A DNA stretch of 64,000 nt from Gonatopus flavifemur. Taxonomy: Eukaryota > Arthropoda > Insecta > Hymenoptera > Dryinidae. Shown one piece after another: positions 63,090-64,000 of the stretch; the stretch's first letter is position 1; each line of letters starts with the position of its first letter. The stretch lies in NCBI GenBank assembly GCA_018340375.1, contig JAFFJZ010000004.1, forward strand, positions 37,546,001-37,610,000, read 5' to 3'. A model generated the notes under the pieces. That model searched no databases. It saw only the letters and a list, made by a program, of their open reading frames with translations, and was not told the origin of the DNA. The translations under genes were made by a program, and so were the position numbers.

Positions 63090-64000
63090 GAAAGAAAGAA
63101 GAGAGTGAAGTATAAAACTGGTAGAATGCGAGAAGCCCGCCCTGTTATAAGCTGGGCTGGATGCTATTGGCTGAAAACTAGTGTTTCCTAATGAAATCAC
63201 TGAATATTTGTGATGATCAATCAATAATAATGTAACCAGGCTCACTGCATATCACCGTAAAACTCACGGAAAGAGAAATTTTTCAATCCAACTCACAAAT
63301 GAGTTCTTCAATATTTCCCAACATTTCCTTTGGAGTTCTCTGAGTCAAAGCATCCAATTGGTTTGCATGGATTCTACTATTTCCAAGTTTCACATCCATC
63401 CTTCAGGGGCAGCCCTCTCTAACTCCCCCACTCTTTGTGTTCCTTACTATCGCCAAATGGAACTAATCCGCATATCACGCTGATGGTCTTGGTGGACTGC
63501 ATAAGATATACCTATTATTCAGTCGTCCTGTCCGTTCGAACGAAGTCGATTCGACGGGAATCGGGAACGATCGGAAGGTTTCGGGTTTTTCCGTGAAGAC
63601 TCGCTAGCGCTTCTACCATGTAACGCTTTCTTGTAATTCATTCGCACGAGCGACGTCTTGCCTTACGGATAACCAGTCTAACGGTTAATGAATTGTCTTC
63701 TTTATAATACCTTAAAAAATAACGAGTACCTTCATTGATTGTACCTACCCACTAGTTAACGTGGCATCGATTAAAAATAATTACACGTCCAATCAAATTA
63801 AAAGGAATAGCCCACCAACACAAGTGATGCAATCTATCGGTTTAATGTTTTTGGCTACACTAAGAATACCAAGTCTTCTATAGTTTAGTCAGGGAGTCGG
63901 ATAGGGCTGTTCAGGGGTCAATTATATCAAAATTACATTTTATTGTAGTTTTGAGGGAAATATGGAGTTACTGATTATATTTTTTGCAAGAAAATACTCG
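63090..64000. other. No gene recognised; GC-shifted patch near 63530-63660
   Basis: May be the interior of the hAT-like element that starts at 62962. The patch with TTCGAACGAAGTCGATTCGA and CGGGAATCGGGAACGATCGG is richer in CpG than its surroundings. No open frame of note. Confidence 0.4.

Overview
This is AT-rich animal DNA, most likely from an insect. The evidence is spliceosomal introns with clean GT/AG borders, three mariner copies, two hAT-type elements with 8-bp target duplications, a Helitron, a THAP/P-element-type transposase gene and dozens of small inverted-repeat elements. A hymenopteran is plausible, but nothing in the window proves the order. There is no obvious host housekeeping gene: almost everything recognisable is a mobile element or derived from one. 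Calls rest on motif reading and visual repeat comparison; no database search was possible.

Layout. 1-4.2 kb: remnant of a Helitron (Rep, Pif1-like helicase and a ubiquitin-protease-like C-terminus), broken by stops and frameshifts. 4.9-10 kb: scattered candidate exons of an AT-hook/acidic protein gene, mixed with foldback MITEs, a 27-bp minisatellite and a ~175-bp tandem array. 10.8-13.6 kb: a 2.7-kb DDE/SWIM transposon of the PIF-Harbinger/ISL2EU group with ~150-bp terminal inverted repeats. A mariner (13.6-14.8 kb) sits exactly at its right end. 15.8-16.2 kb: GC-richer minisatellite. 17.5-18.9 kb: a second mariner with a 109-bp MITE inside. 19-20.6 kb: tandem and direct repeats.

22.6-36.0 kb holds the most gene-like object. 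It is a THAP-domain/P-element-type transposase gene in at least ten exons. Six small consecutive exons are all phase 1-1, and several are clearly related copies. A 9.2-kb intron contains a complete 3.5-kb hAT element (8-bp TSD ACAAATGC) that ends 14 bp before the splice acceptor. The reading frame carries two nonsense codons: one in a skippable mini-exon and one in the last exon seen.

36-64 kb: dense repeat territory. It contains an unfamiliar transposon with ~245-bp TIRs and a DDE-like fragment (39.8-41.4 kb), a hAT derivative with nested palindrome (41.8-43.3 kb), a TA-flanked element (43.5-44.2 kb), an ~840-bp foldback (50.6-51.4 kb), a ~230-bp satellite interrupted by a MITE (53.8-54.9 kb), and a third mariner (61.6-63.0 kb) broken by two MITEs and a hAT-like end. 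A recurring theme is small TIR elements that share short end motifs (CCCTRNTRAAAAT, CCCANATAGCA or CTACACGGAGA) while each body is built from many copies of its own short, often palindromic word.
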